From Alphaproteobacteria bacterium (GTDB lineage Bacteria; Pseudomonadota; Alphaproteobacteria; RF32; CAG-239): 12,184 bases of DNA. Below are positions 1 through 6,927 of this stretch, in pieces (within the stretch, counting starts at the first letter, position 1; each line of letters starts with the position of its first letter). The position numbers were made by a program, and so were the translations under genes. The notes under the pieces are model-generated. The model was not told where the DNA came from, ran no database searches, and saw only the letters and a list, made by a program, of their open reading frames with translations. The stretch covers positions 1 through 12,184 of the forward strand of contig JAGDBT010000164.1 of assembly GCA_017958895.1 (NCBI GenBank), written 5' to 3'.

Positions 1-2850
1 ACACGTCAGAACAATACGGACAGCACAGCCTCTTGCTACTGCAACATATCGGCTGAGTTGACCAAGCCGGATACTGAAGAAACCGGAGAAGATTCAGGAG
101 CTTGCAGTGTAGAGCAAACCTGTTCCGTAGCGTGCACATCAAGTGACGGAGCTTTGTCGCAAGGTTGCGGTTGCGGCGGTACGCAAACTCGTTCCGGTTA
201 TAAGAGCGGTACACAGACGCAATCCGGACTTAAGAAACGCAGTAAGACGCATACGCGTACGGTAACATGCGACAGCAACGGCGGCGGTTGGCAAACCGGC
301 GAATGGGGAGCATGGAGCTACGGCAGTTACGGAAGCTGTGTAGGCTCCGGTTCTTGGAGTGCTTGTGCTGACTTCGGCAGTTGTGATTGGGGCGGTTGGG
401 GCACTTGTACAAAAAGTAATTGCGGAACCGGTGAAGTATGTCAAAGCGGTACGTGCGTAAATTGCAGCAGCGTATATCCGGTAAGTGCCGGTTGGTATGA
501 AGGAAGCAACAAGCCGGAAGATTGTGCCTTAAAGATTGACGGTCCGGTAACTTGCGGAGGTAAGTCATACACCAGATATAATGCGATACCGCGTATGGAA
601 TGTTCGGCAGAATATGAAATATATCAAAGAGAGGGTTATAATAGTTCTACGGGTAACTATTATTCGTATGACTATGTACATTTCGGAGACAGATGGGATG
701 AGGCAACTTGCAGTTGTATTAAGGACACCTGTTCTGACAATTCTGTATGTTCGGATGGTACGTTCTGTAATGATACTGATGCTTCAGGTCTTGCGGGTCA
801 CTGTGATGATATGGGAACTCCGGTGGAGACAGATTTGTCTGACAAAACCTTCTATAGCACGAATGATGATTATCCATGGTATTTATGTTCGTATAAGAAT
901 GGTGCGTATACGGCTCTGGGGGATGATGGTCTTGAAACTTGTCAGATAGAAGATGAAAATGGCATGACCCGGTATGCCGCTGAAAATTGGTGCGAAGCCA
1001 AAGGTTATACATTATATGCAAATGCTTACGACATTTTATCAATGTCTATGGACGACTTATATGCATTGGTAATGAAGTTCGGTAAAGATGGTGAGTATTC
1101 CAACAATGGAAAACCATTTAGGAATGTATCTTTTTGGACAGCATCACAAAAGAATGGTTATTATATAGAAGTGTATATTTATTTAGATAAAAGCACAGAA
1201 TATTTTAACTACTCCTATGACGATGGCAGACGTGGTTGGCATAAAGCTTATTCAGATGGTAACTGGACCAGAATGGGGGTACAGGTACAACCTGGTGCGC
1301 AGGGTTGGGATCCTGATCCTAAACCTTTATGTGTTGCCGGTTCTTGTACGGGTTGTACCAGTTCGCAGGTTTGCAAAAACGGTACATGCGTATCATGTGC
1401 ATCAGCGTTTTTGGAGAGTGAGGGCTGGTCTGCAAGCGGATCTGCACCGACGGCCGGTTGTTACACTGATACGGTTATTGCTACGCAAAAGTGCGGCGGC
1501 GATACTTATAAGCAATATGCTCATATGGATACAACATGTACGGAGAATAATTACGGATGGAGTGAGACAGATTGTGAATGTCGTAATTACGGATGTCCTT
1601 CGGAGTATCACGGATATCCGTTCAAACAGCTCACAATATATACTAGAGAAGATCAATTGGCACCATACTCAGAGGTTTGGGAAACTATGATATCTCCGGT
1701 GTACAGTAGAATGAATTGTGTTTATGATAAATGCCCTCTCGGTTATACAATGTACAAAGTTGATGGCTCGTATATTTGCCGGGATTGTTCAGAAACTTTA
1801 ACACCATCAGATGGTTGGACTCCTAACAGCGAGTCACCGGGAGATAATTATGTGTTATTGAAGACAAATACTTGCGGCAATTTGCCTTATTATCAATATC
1901 AGGATGCCGGTTGCGCAAAAGGCAGTGTTCAGTGTGCCGCAGGTCAATATTGCAAAACTTCGACGCTTACTTCAATAACAGATAATACTGAAACATGTCA
2001 TGACAGAGTTGGAAGTTGTACAGCTACGGGTACCGTCAGACGGGTTGTTATGCCGGGATTGGGAGAAGTTGTGTACAGCTATGCTGATAATCTGAATTGG
2101 TACGATGCCAAAGCTTGGTGTGAAGGCCAGGGATATAGTTTGTATTCGTTATCTGAAAGACGGGGTAATAAGACTATGCTCGGTCAAGGAATGATGCTGA
2201 CATCAGGATTTTCAAATGTTACATATGCATGGACTGCTGATGCGAATTGTTCTAGCGGAAAGACGTTTGCTGATAATGTTAGAGATGAGCAATTGAGCAA
2301 TGGTCACTATGCAATATGTAAAAACGGTGATATTCCTCTCTTATCTGATTTTGATGTTCCTGTTTTCGGTTGTAGAGTAAAGGTCACATCCACTGATAGC
2401 GGTGGTAATACAGTAGAAACTTATACCGTAGGAACTTGTGCTTCCGGTCAGTATTGCGCAATACATTACTATTCAGGTGCAGGAGAAACCGATAATTATT
2501 ACGGTAGGAGAAATGGTAGTTGTACGAGCGTCGGAACTGTTAAAACTGCTAATATATCCGGTTTGGGTACAGTAATATATGGAGATAGTGAAGCTATAGG
2601 TAGTTGGTCATCAGCCAAAGCTTGGTGTGAAGCCAATGGCGCAGTTATGCTGACTAAAGATCAATTATCGAATTATTTCTCAGTTATAAAAACTACTTTC
2701 AATACAGACATCCATCAATTATGGAGTTCAACTCCTTACGGTGGTACTACGGATAATACTGAAAAGGCTTATAGAATAAATGGTAACGGGAGTATGTCAG
2801 CTCAACCTCGAAGTGAGATGTCAACTTATCGACCTATATGTATTCGATAA
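1..2850 (+). CDS. Large cysteine-rich repeat protein, probably secreted or surface-exposed (5' end missing)
   Basis: The frame is open from the first base, so the gene starts upstream of the window; a TTG at 58 is only an internal leucine codon. About 949 residues are visible, ending in TAA. The sequence is very rich in Cys, Gly, Ser, Trp and Tyr. Reading along it: a Cys-rich segment with a QTR motif (nt 1-288), a Trp/Gly/Ser/Cys stretch resembling degenerate thrombospondin type 1 repeats (289-411), Cys module A1 (421-603), lectin-like domain B1 (about 748-1332), A2 (1354-1539), A3 (1732-1914), B2 (1933-2319) and B3 (2437-2847). B modules carry an A-x-x-W-C-E motif, and B3 has WSST and a final RPICIR, which recall Lcl/DUF1566 (PF07603) domains. 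No signal peptide can be seen because the N-terminus is missing. Secretion and a binding or adhesion role are inferred from the disulfide-type composition only. A terminator follows directly. Confidence 0.75.
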   Translation, partial: TRQNNTDSTASCYCNISAELTKPDTEETGEDSGACSVEQTCSVACTSSDGALSQGCGCGGTQTRSGYKSGTQTQSGLKKRSKTHTRTVTCDSNGGGWQTGEWGAWSYGSYGSCVGSGSWSACADFGSCDWGGWGTCTKSNCGTGEVCQSGTCVNCSSVYPVSAGWYEGSNKPEDCALKIDGPVTCGGKSYTRYNAIPRMECSAEYEIYQREGYNSSTGNYYSYDYVHFGDRWDEATCSCIKDTCSDNSVCSDGTFCNDTDASGLAGHCDDMGTPVETDLSDKTFYSTNDDYPWYLCSYKNGAYTALGDDGLETCQIEDENGMTRYAAENWCEAKGYTLYANAYDILSMSMDDLYALVMKFGKDGEYSNNGKPFRNVSFWTASQKNGYYIEVYIYLDKSTEYFNYSYDDGRRGWHKAYSDGNWTRMGVQVQPGAQGWDPDPKPLCVAGSCTGCTSSQVCKNGTCVSCASAFLESEGWSASGSAPTAGCYTDTVIATQKCGGDTYKQYAHMDTTCTENNYGWSETDCECRNYGCPSEYHGYPFKQLTIYTREDQLAPYSEVWETMISPVYSRMNCVYDKCPLGYTMYKVDGSYICRDCSETLTPSDGWTPNSESPGDNYVLLKTNTCGNLPYYQYQDAGCAKGSVQCAAGQYCKTSTLTSITDNTETCHDRVGSCTATGTVRRVVMPGLGEVVYSYADNLNWYDAKAWCEGQGYSLYSLSERRGNKTMLGQGMMLTSGFSNVTYAWTADANCSSGKTFADNVRDEQLSNGHYAICKNGDIPLLSDFDVPVFGCRVKVTSTDSGGNTVETYTVGTCASGQYCAIHYYSGAGETDNYYGRRNGSCTSVGTVKTANISGLGTVIYGDSEAIGSWSSAKAWCEANGAVMLTKDQLSNYFSVIKTTFNTDIHQLWSSTPYGGTTDNTEKAYRINGNGSMSAQPRSEMSTYRPICIR
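421..1914 (+). repeat. Three diverged copies of a ~60-residue Cys module (A1-A3) inside the large protein
   Basis: Copies lie at 421-603, 1354-1539 and 1732-1914. The shared pattern is C-x(5)-C-x-x-G-T-C-V-x-C, then a Gly-Trp pair about 10 residues on, a Pro, and C-G-G/N-x-x-Y-x-x-Y ending in Cys. A1 and A2 share the GTCV core closely. A3 is the most diverged: its first part reads YICRDC and it keeps GW, TCG and YQY. Spacing between Cys residues is roughly conserved, which suggests a small disulfide-bonded fold. I do not recognise a named family. Confidence 0.6.
748..2847 (+). repeat. Three copies of a WC-containing Lcl/DUF1566-like domain (B1-B3)
   Basis: B1 is about 748-1332, B2 1933-2319 and B3 2437-2847. 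B2 and B3 both start with C-A-x-G-Q-Y-C, then G-S-C-T, G-T-V, GLG-x-V-x-Y, AKAWCE, a second-half Trp motif (AWTAD or LWSST) and a closing x-x-I-C. B1 has NWCEAKGYTLY and FWTAS. This order (WC-x-x-x-G near the start, WSST-like motif, closing R-x-x-C/R) is the pattern of Lcl C-terminal/DUF1566 domains found in bacterial surface proteins. The assignment is by motif only. Confidence 0.5.
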
Positions 2851-2896
2851 CCGAGGGTAAAGGATATTATTAGCGGACTGAGATATTAAGTAAAGA

Positions 2897-2927
2897 CGGC
2901 GGGTGGATTTATCCCGCCGCTTTTTTT
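2897..2927 (+). terminator. Rho-independent terminator of the large Cys-rich gene
   Basis: A perfect 7-bp GC stem (CGGCGGG at 2897-2903, CCCGCCG at 2913-2919) with a 9-nt loop is followed one base later by seven T (2921-2927). It lies about 45 nt after the TAA of the large Cys-rich gene. Confidence 0.85.
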
Positions 2928-2980
2928 AGGATGTTTTTTTGTTGTCATTCTGGGCTTTTATTCTTTTTTTATTGTCATTT

Positions 2981-3106
2981 GGATACTCGGGACAAGCCCG
3001 AGTATGACGGTGGAAATAAAGTAATGAATGGATACTCGGGACAAGCCCGAGTATGACGGTAGAAATAAAGTAATGAATGGATACTCGGGACAAGCCCGAG
3101 TATGAC
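2981..3106. repeat. Three palindromic repeats on a 49-bp period in the convergent intergenic region
   Basis: A 28-nt unit (GG, ATACTCGGG, ACAAG, CCCGAGTAT, GAC) occurs identically at 2981-3008, 3030-3057 and 3079-3106. Each can form a 9-bp stem with a 5-nt loop on either strand. The 21-nt linkers after copies 1 and 2 differ at one base, so the true unit is 49 bp in tandem. Degraded pieces flank the array: GTCATTCTGGGCTT at 2944-2957, GTCATTT just before copy 1, and CTGAGTATGACAG at 3124-3136. The style matches the dispersed GTCAT...palindrome...ATCC repeats known from alphaproteobacterial genomes. The array sits between the 3' ends of two convergent genes and could act as a two-way terminator or mRNA 3' end protector (inference). 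Confidence 0.85.
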
Positions 3107-3164
3107 AGAGCAGTAAAAAGTGCCTGAGTATGACAGTAATAGGAATTATGGCAAAAAAGAAAAT

Positions 3165-4697
3165 TTACAGATTTTTCAGAGCCAGATTTTCCAGCTCTTT
3201 AAGCTTGTCGCGATAAACCATAGCCTGCTCAAATTCCAGATTCTGCGCGGCTTCACGCATAAGCTTGGTGTATTCTTTGATTTTTTTATCGAGGTTTTTG
3301 ATTTTTTCAATATCTTGCGTGTCAGTCTTTACAAAATCGGTTTCGGTCATCTCGCGCAAAGTAGCGGAAATGCTTTTTTGAATGGTTTTCGGCGTTATGC
3401 CGTGTGCGACATTATAAGCACTTTGTTTCTGACGACGGCGGTTGGTTTCATCAAGTGCGGTTTTTATGGAATCCGTAATTTTATCGGCATAAAGTATTAC
3501 CCGGCCGTTGGCATTGCGCGCCGCGCGCCCGATGGTTTGTATCAATGAACGGGTAGAACGTAAAAAGCCTTCTTTGTCGGCATCTAAAATTGCCACCAGA
3601 GAACATTCCGGAATATCCAATCCCTCGCGCAATAAATTGATTCCCACCAGAACATCAAATACGCCAAGCCGCAAATCGCGGATTATTTCAATGCGTTCCA
3701 AAGTGTCTATATCTGAGTGCATATAACGGACTTTTATGCCGTTGTCATGCAGATATTCTGTTAAATCTTCCGCCATTTTTTTGGTTAAGGTGGTTACCAA
3801 AACTCTTTCGCCTTTGGCGGCGGTTTGGCGACATTCTTCCATTAAATCATCAATCTGATTTTCTACCGGCCGTACAATGCACAGCGGGTCTGTTAAGCCG
3901 GTAGGGCGAATAACTTGCTCGGCAAACACGCCTTTGCTTTGTTCAAGTTCCCAATCTCCCGGAGTGGCCGAAACAAAAACGGTTTGCGGGCGCATGCTGT
4001 CCCATTCTTCAAATTTGAGCGGGCGATTATCTAAGCAAGAAGGTAAACGAAAACCATATTCCGCCAGAGTGGATTTGCGGTTGCGATCACCGCGATACAT
4101 GGCGGCAATTTGCGGAACCGCTATATGACTTTCATCAATAAACAAAAGCGCATCTTTTGGAAAATATTCAAACAAAGTCGGCGGCGGTTCTCCGGGTTTG
4201 CGACCGGTTAAATAACGCGAATAATTTTCAATGCCTTTGCAGTGGCCGGTGGTATCCATCATCTCTAAATCAAAACGAGTGCGTTGCTCTAAACGTTGGG
4301 CTTCTAAGAGTTTGTTTTCGGCCTTAAATTCCTTGAGGCGAATGTCCAAATCTTCTTTGATATGGGTTAGGGCCTGTGAAAGTGCCGGACGAGGAGTAAC
4401 ATAGTGATTGGCCGGATAAACGGTTATTTCTTCCAACTGACGTGTCTTTTTGCCGGTCAAAACATCAAATTCGTAGATTTCTTCAATTTCATCACCGAAA
4501 AACGAAACCCGCCAGGCGCGGTCTTCATAGTGCGCCGGAAAAATATCCAGAGTATCGCCCTGAACACGGAAAGTGCTGCGCACGAAATTAACGCTGCAAC
4601 GTTCATACAAAAGGGCGCTGAGCTGACGATTTATTTCGTGAATGTCAATCGTGTCGCCGACTTTTAATTGAAAAACCATCGCTGAATATGATTCCAT
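3165..4697 (-). CDS. uvrB: UvrB, C-terminal part (residues ~153-662), separated from its N-terminus by an in-frame TAA
   Basis: UvrB is the DNA-damage-verifying helicase-like subunit of the UvrABC excision nuclease; it receives DNA from UvrA and recruits UvrC. This 510-codon ORF carries everything after the beta-hairpin region. Using full-length numbering (fragment +152): the [20 protein letters not shown] block, motif II DESH (about 340-343), VSATPG (about 394-399), motif V (about 501-513, [13 protein letters not shown]), motif [11 protein letters not shown] (about 539-547), and the C-terminal UVR domain that contacts UvrC (about 620-655). All of these look intact. The ATG at 4697 is probably an internal Met of the ancestral protein: the reading frame extends without a shift to the TAA at 4712-4710. 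An AAGG 10 nt upstream could in principle allow reinitiation. Sequence style (SATPG...[16 protein letters not shown]) is alphaproteobacterial. Alone it lacks Walker A and would not be a working UvrB. Confidence 0.93.
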   Translation of the reverse strand: MESYSAMVFQLKVGDTIDIHEINRQLSALLYERCSVNFVRSTFRVQGDTLDIFPAHYEDRAWRVSFFGDEIEEIYEFDVLTGKKTRQLEEITVYPANHYVTPRPALSQALTHIKEDLDIRLKEFKAENKLLEAQRLEQRTRFDLEMMDTTGHCKGIENYSRYLTGRKPGEPPPTLFEYFPKDALLFIDESHIAVPQIAAMYRGDRNRKSTLAEYGFRLPSCLDNRPLKFEEWDSMRPQTVFVSATPGDWELEQSKGVFAEQVIRPTGLTDPLCIVRPVENQIDDLMEECRQTAAKGERVLVTTLTKKMAEDLTEYLHDNGIKVRYMHSDIDTLERIEIIRDLRLGVFDVLVGINLLREGLDIPECSLVAILDADKEGFLRSTRSLIQTIGRAARNANGRVILYADKITDSIKTALDETNRRRQKQSAYNVAHGITPKTIQKSISATLREMTETDFVKTDTQDIEKIKNLDKKIKEYTKLMREAAQNLEFEQAMVYRDKLKELENLALKNL

Positions 4698-4709
4698 GCT
4701 GCCTAAACC

Positions 4710-4712
4710 TTA
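4710..4712 (-). other. uvrB: In-frame TAA nonsense codon within uvrB
   Basis: On the minus strand the codons read GTT TCC TGC ATT TAA GGT TTA GGC AGC ATG, that is VSCI-stop-GLGSM. UvrB proteins have VSCIYGLGS or VSCIYGIGS here, so TAA replaces a single Tyr codon (TAT or TAC) with no frame change. TAA is the normal stop of neighbouring genes such as rplM, rpsI and era, so this is not a reassigned codon. Confidence 0.9.
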
Positions 4713-5153
4713 AATGCAGGAAACCGAAGCAACGATTATAACATCTTTTTCTTCCAAAACGTTGCGGGTTGCACCATGGCGCATGCGGTCAATTTGCTCG
4801 TTAATGGCCGAATCTTTTTCAATATAAGTATCGGTTTTCGGAATATAGGCTTCCGGCTGATAATAATCGTAATATGAAACAAAATATTCCACCTTGTTAT
4901 GCGGAAAAAACTCTTTCATTTCGGCATAAAGCTGAGCGGCCAAAATTTTATTGGGCTCCATAATAAGAGCAGGTCTTTGACATTGTTCAATGATTTTGGC
5001 CATGGTAAAAGTTTTGCCGGAGCCGGTAACTCCGAGCAAAACTTGGTTTTTTTCACCACGATTAATTCCGGCGCAAATCTCATCTATGGCCTGAGGTTGA
5101 TCGCCGGAGGGCTCGAAAGGACTGACAATACTAAATAAAGCGTCTTTGCTCAT
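4710..5153 (-). CDS. uvrB: UvrB, N-terminal part (residues 1-147)
   Basis: This is the first 147 residues of UvrB. It begins with the typical [11 protein letters not shown] block (residues 13-23) and Walker A GVTGSGKT (41-48, K47). It continues through the damage-probing beta-hairpin region with its Tyr cluster ([16 protein letters not shown], 90-105) and ends at VASVSCI, where the stop replaces the conserved Tyr. Together with the downstream ORF it gives 662 codons, the expected length for UvrB (673 in E. coli). Motif Ia reads EPNKILAAQ where A-P/H-NKTLAAQ is usual. The start ATG is 8 nt after the stop of the preceding small secreted protein gene, and I see no good Shine-Dalgarno, which points to translational coupling. 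Translated alone it would be a truncated domain 1 without helicase motifs II-VI. Confidence 0.93.
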   Translation of the reverse strand: MSKDALFSIVSPFEPSGDQPQAIDEICAGINRGEKNQVLLGVTGSGKTFTMAKIIEQCQRPALIMEPNKILAAQLYAEMKEFFPHNKVEYFVSYYDYYQPEAYIPKTDTYIEKDSAINEQIDRMRHGATRNVLEEKDVIIVASVSCI

Positions 5154-5161
5154 CTGAAAAT

Positions 5162-5515
5162 TTAGTATTCGTATTTATAGTTTTCTGCAATATAATCCAA
5201 AAGTTTTTGACGATCTTGTAAAGTTTCTTTATTCAATTTCGGCGGCAAAGTTTCTGCTTTGTTGGCAATAGCTTGAGTTATTTGCGAGCGATTGATGCGA
5301 AGGGCATAGCGGGCCAATTCAGGCGTGGAATAGTTCTCTTCCATATATTTTAATTCGCGGCGCGGTAATCTGTTTGCTCTTGCAATGGCAGAAGGAGCAG
5401 CCACTTTTAAATTTTCAACTTTAGATAAATCGACATCTTTCTGCTCTTCGGCTTGTGCCGAAAAACCCAGAACAGACACAAAAGTTAACAAATAAAGCAG
5501 TTTGGATAATTTCAT
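5162..5515 (-). CDS. Small secreted protein of unknown function (117 aa)
   Basis: I do not recognise this protein. It has a clear Sec signal peptide: Lys-rich start (MKLSK), hydrophobic core through about residue 18, and a likely signal peptidase I site after AQA (residue about 22). The mature part of about 95 residues is hydrophilic and mostly helical in appearance, with basic patches ([11 protein letters not shown]) and a Tyr-rich end (YKYEY). It contains no Cys and no lipobox, so it should be free in the periplasm or exported. The start is supported by AAGGAAAA about 8 nt upstream. It is the third gene of the apparent cysE operon, 13 nt after the coiled-coil protein gene and 8 nt before uvrB. 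Confidence 0.75.
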   Translation of the reverse strand: MKLSKLLYLLTFVSVLGFSAQAEEQKDVDLSKVENLKVAAPSAIARANRLPRRELKYMEENYSTPELARYALRINRSQITQAIANKAETLPPKLNKETLQDRQKLLDYIAENYKYEY

Positions 5516-5528
5516 TTCGATTTTCCTT

Positions 5529-6158
5529 TCATTTCATAATATTTTGCAATTGTTTAGTATTTTTTTCTGCCGTTCTTTCCATGGACTTTACATTGTTAAC
5601 CGTTGTATTGTACATGGATTTTGCTTTTCTTTTCAACGAATTATAGTTTGAAACGGCTTTTCTTTTATAGTTGTTGTATTGGCGATTGATTTTTTGTGCT
5701 TCGTTGTTCAGATTATCCAAGGAAGCGGAAATTTCGTCATTTTGTTTTTGAAAATAGTTGTCTTGTGCGGTATTCGAAGCAGAGGAATTCTGGTTGTTTT
5801 CTTGGTTTTTAGCCAGTTCTTCCTGGCGGTCAAGAATTGTTTGCAGCATTTTTTTAAAATCGTCTGCTTGTTGAGAATTTTCTTGTTTGACTTCAGGAGA
5901 GTTGTCGGTTTCAACACGGCTTGGCGCCGGCTGCGATTCGGTTTCTTCATAAACAACTGTAATATTGGGTGCAGAATCAGTATTATATAAAGCAGACTCG
6001 TCAATGTTATTGTTTTGCGAAGCTGAAGATGCCTGCAACACAGCTTGACCGTGATTTGCATTGTTTGCCAACCACGGATTGGCAGGCAAACCGGCAGCCG
6101 AAACCGAATAGCCGCGCAATACGGTGAAGATTGCAATATACAGTAATATGTTTTTCAT
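5529..6158 (-). CDS. Secreted Asn/Gln/Ser-rich protein with a predicted coiled coil (209 aa)
   Basis: I do not recognise a family. The ATG at 6158 is preferred to the in-frame ATGs at 6179 and 6167. It has GGAG (6171-6168) 9 nt upstream, and the protein then starts MKNILLYIAIF as a normal signal peptide, with a likely cleavage near VSA-AG (residues 17-20). The mature protein begins with a low-complexity, Asn/Ser/Gln-rich and acidic region (about 25-115). A long Lys/Asn/Gln-rich helical region follows (about 95-209, with DFKKMLQTILDRQEEL and EISASLDNLNNEAQKINRQY), likely a coiled coil. It has no Cys and no transmembrane segment after the signal. It lies 48 nt after cysE and 13 nt before the small secreted protein gene, so all are probably co-transcribed. 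A periplasmic or envelope structural role is only a guess. Confidence 0.72.
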   Translation of the reverse strand: MKNILLYIAIFTVLRGYSVSAAGLPANPWLANNANHGQAVLQASSASQNNNIDESALYNTDSAPNITVVYEETESQPAPSRVETDNSPEVKQENSQQADDFKKMLQTILDRQEELAKNQENNQNSSASNTAQDNYFQKQNDEISASLDNLNNEAQKINRQYNNYKRKAVSNYNSLKRKAKSMYNTTVNNVKSMERTAEKNTKQLQNIMK

Positions 6159-6167
6159 ATTCGGCAT

Positions 6168-6171
6168 CTCC
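6168..6171 (-). promoter_or_regulatory. Shine-Dalgarno (GGAG) that fixes the start of the coiled-coil secreted protein
   Basis: GGAG on the minus strand lies 9 nt before the ATG at 6158 but directly abuts the ATG at 6167, which rules out the latter. The remaining protein then begins with a compact signal peptide. Confidence 0.6.
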
Positions 6172-6206
6172 AAAATCAAGTATGCGCCATTGTAACATAA
6201 AAAATT

Positions 6207-6842
6207 TCAGATGTCAGCTTTTTGTTTCTTTTTATTATCAGATGTGTTTTTCTGTTCGTTGCCGGCAATACCGTAGGCACAGAAGGTCGGTTCGTTGCCT
6301 GAGTTTTTCTTTATGATATAGGCCGGAGTGTTAACAACCGTACAGTTCGCCGGAATATCTTCAATAACAATGGCATTGGAGCCGACTTTTACATTATCGC
6401 CGATTTTTATCGGTCCGAGAATTTGGGCACCCGAGCCGATGGTAACGCCGTTACCGATATCAGGATGTCTTTTAGCCAATTTTTTGCCGTTTTTATCATA
6501 AAGTTTTCGACCGCCCAGAGTAACATCATGATATAAGGTAACATTGTTGCCGATTTTGGTGGTTTCTCCTATAACAACGCCCATGCCGTGATCAATCATA
6601 AAGCCATAACCGATTTGTGCGCCGGGATGAATTTCAATGCCGGTAAAAAAGCGCGAAATCTGCGAAATTATTCGGGCAATCAGATGAAGTTTATGTTTCC
6701 ATAAATAATGTGAAAGACGATGAATTAAAATAGCATGAAAGCCGGAAGAACAAATAACAGCCTCGAGTTTGCTGCGGGTTGCGGGATCTCTGTCGATGAC
6801 GGCTTGCAGGTCCTGCAAAATTAACTTGTATTTTGAATTCAT
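6207..6842 (-). CDS. cysE: Serine O-acetyltransferase (CysE)
   Basis: CysE transfers acetyl from acetyl-CoA to L-serine, giving O-acetylserine for cysteine synthesis in the cytoplasm. The 211-residue protein is the short form of the family (E. coli CysE is 273). It has an N-terminal helical region (1-60) followed by a left-handed beta-helix of hexapeptide repeats (about 68-172). Diagnostic stretches are [14 protein letters not shown] (65-78), the catalytic Asp-His pair in [11 protein letters not shown] (D84, H85), [12 protein letters not shown] (100-111), KRHP with the second active-site His (H126), and [17 protein letters not shown]. The C-terminus (about 180-211) holds an AYGIAGNE element followed by a hydrophilic Lys/Asn tail; in CysE proteins the C-terminus often mediates cysteine feedback or CysK binding. 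It is the first gene of an apparent minus-strand operon ending in uvrB and is divergent from the hydrolase gene. GGAG lies 11 nt before the ATG. Confidence 0.95.
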   Translation of the reverse strand: MNSKYKLILQDLQAVIDRDPATRSKLEAVICSSGFHAILIHRLSHYLWKHKLHLIARIISQISRFFTGIEIHPGAQIGYGFMIDHGMGVVIGETTKIGNNVTLYHDVTLGGRKLYDKNGKKLAKRHPDIGNGVTIGSGAQILGPIKIGDNVKVGSNAIVIEDIPANCTVVNTPAYIIKKNSGNEPTFCAYGIAGNEQKNTSDNKKKQKADI

Positions 6843-6863
6843 TGTGTGCTATACTCCGCAAAA

Positions 6864-6891
6864 GTTAAAAATCATGTACTGAAAATATAAT
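6864..6891 (+). promoter_or_regulatory. Candidate promoter for the hydrolase-lepB-rnc-era genes
   Basis: A perfect -10 hexamer TATAAT lies at 6886-6891 in the 85-bp A/T-rich gap between divergent genes. The best -35 is poor (GTTAAA, 6864-6869, 16-nt spacer), so the call rests mainly on the -10 and its placement 37 nt before the proposed start. A promoter for cysE must lie in the same gap, but I cannot pick one confidently. Confidence 0.4.
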
Positions 6892-6927
6892 GCAAAATAT
6901 GTTAAAATTGAATAAAAAGTGAGAAGA

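Noticed and set aside
58..60. TTG start codon for the large Cys-rich gene
   Set aside because: The frame is open to base 1 with similar Cys-containing sequence upstream (SCYC), so the TTG is internal and the gene is cut by the window edge.
139..1690. Several ORFs of about 80-160 codons in other frames within the large gene
   Set aside because: Their sequences are low-complexity shadows of the Cys/Gly-rich frame, with no ribosome binding sites or recognisable domains.
2981..3106. Possible short CRISPR array (28-nt repeats, 21-nt spacers)
   Set aside because: The two intervening 21-nt segments are nearly identical and the repeat is a full palindrome, so it is a tandem repeat. No cas genes are present.
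4710..4712. Reassignment of TAA to Tyr
   Set aside because: TAA ends rplM, rpsI, era, the large Cys-rich gene and the 117-aa secreted protein at sensible family lengths, so it is a true stop in this genome.
5455..5990. Plus-strand ORFs of 63 and 103 codons opposite the secreted protein genes
   Set aside because: They are antisense shadows rich in Phe, Val and Ile from A/T-rich coding DNA, without start signals.
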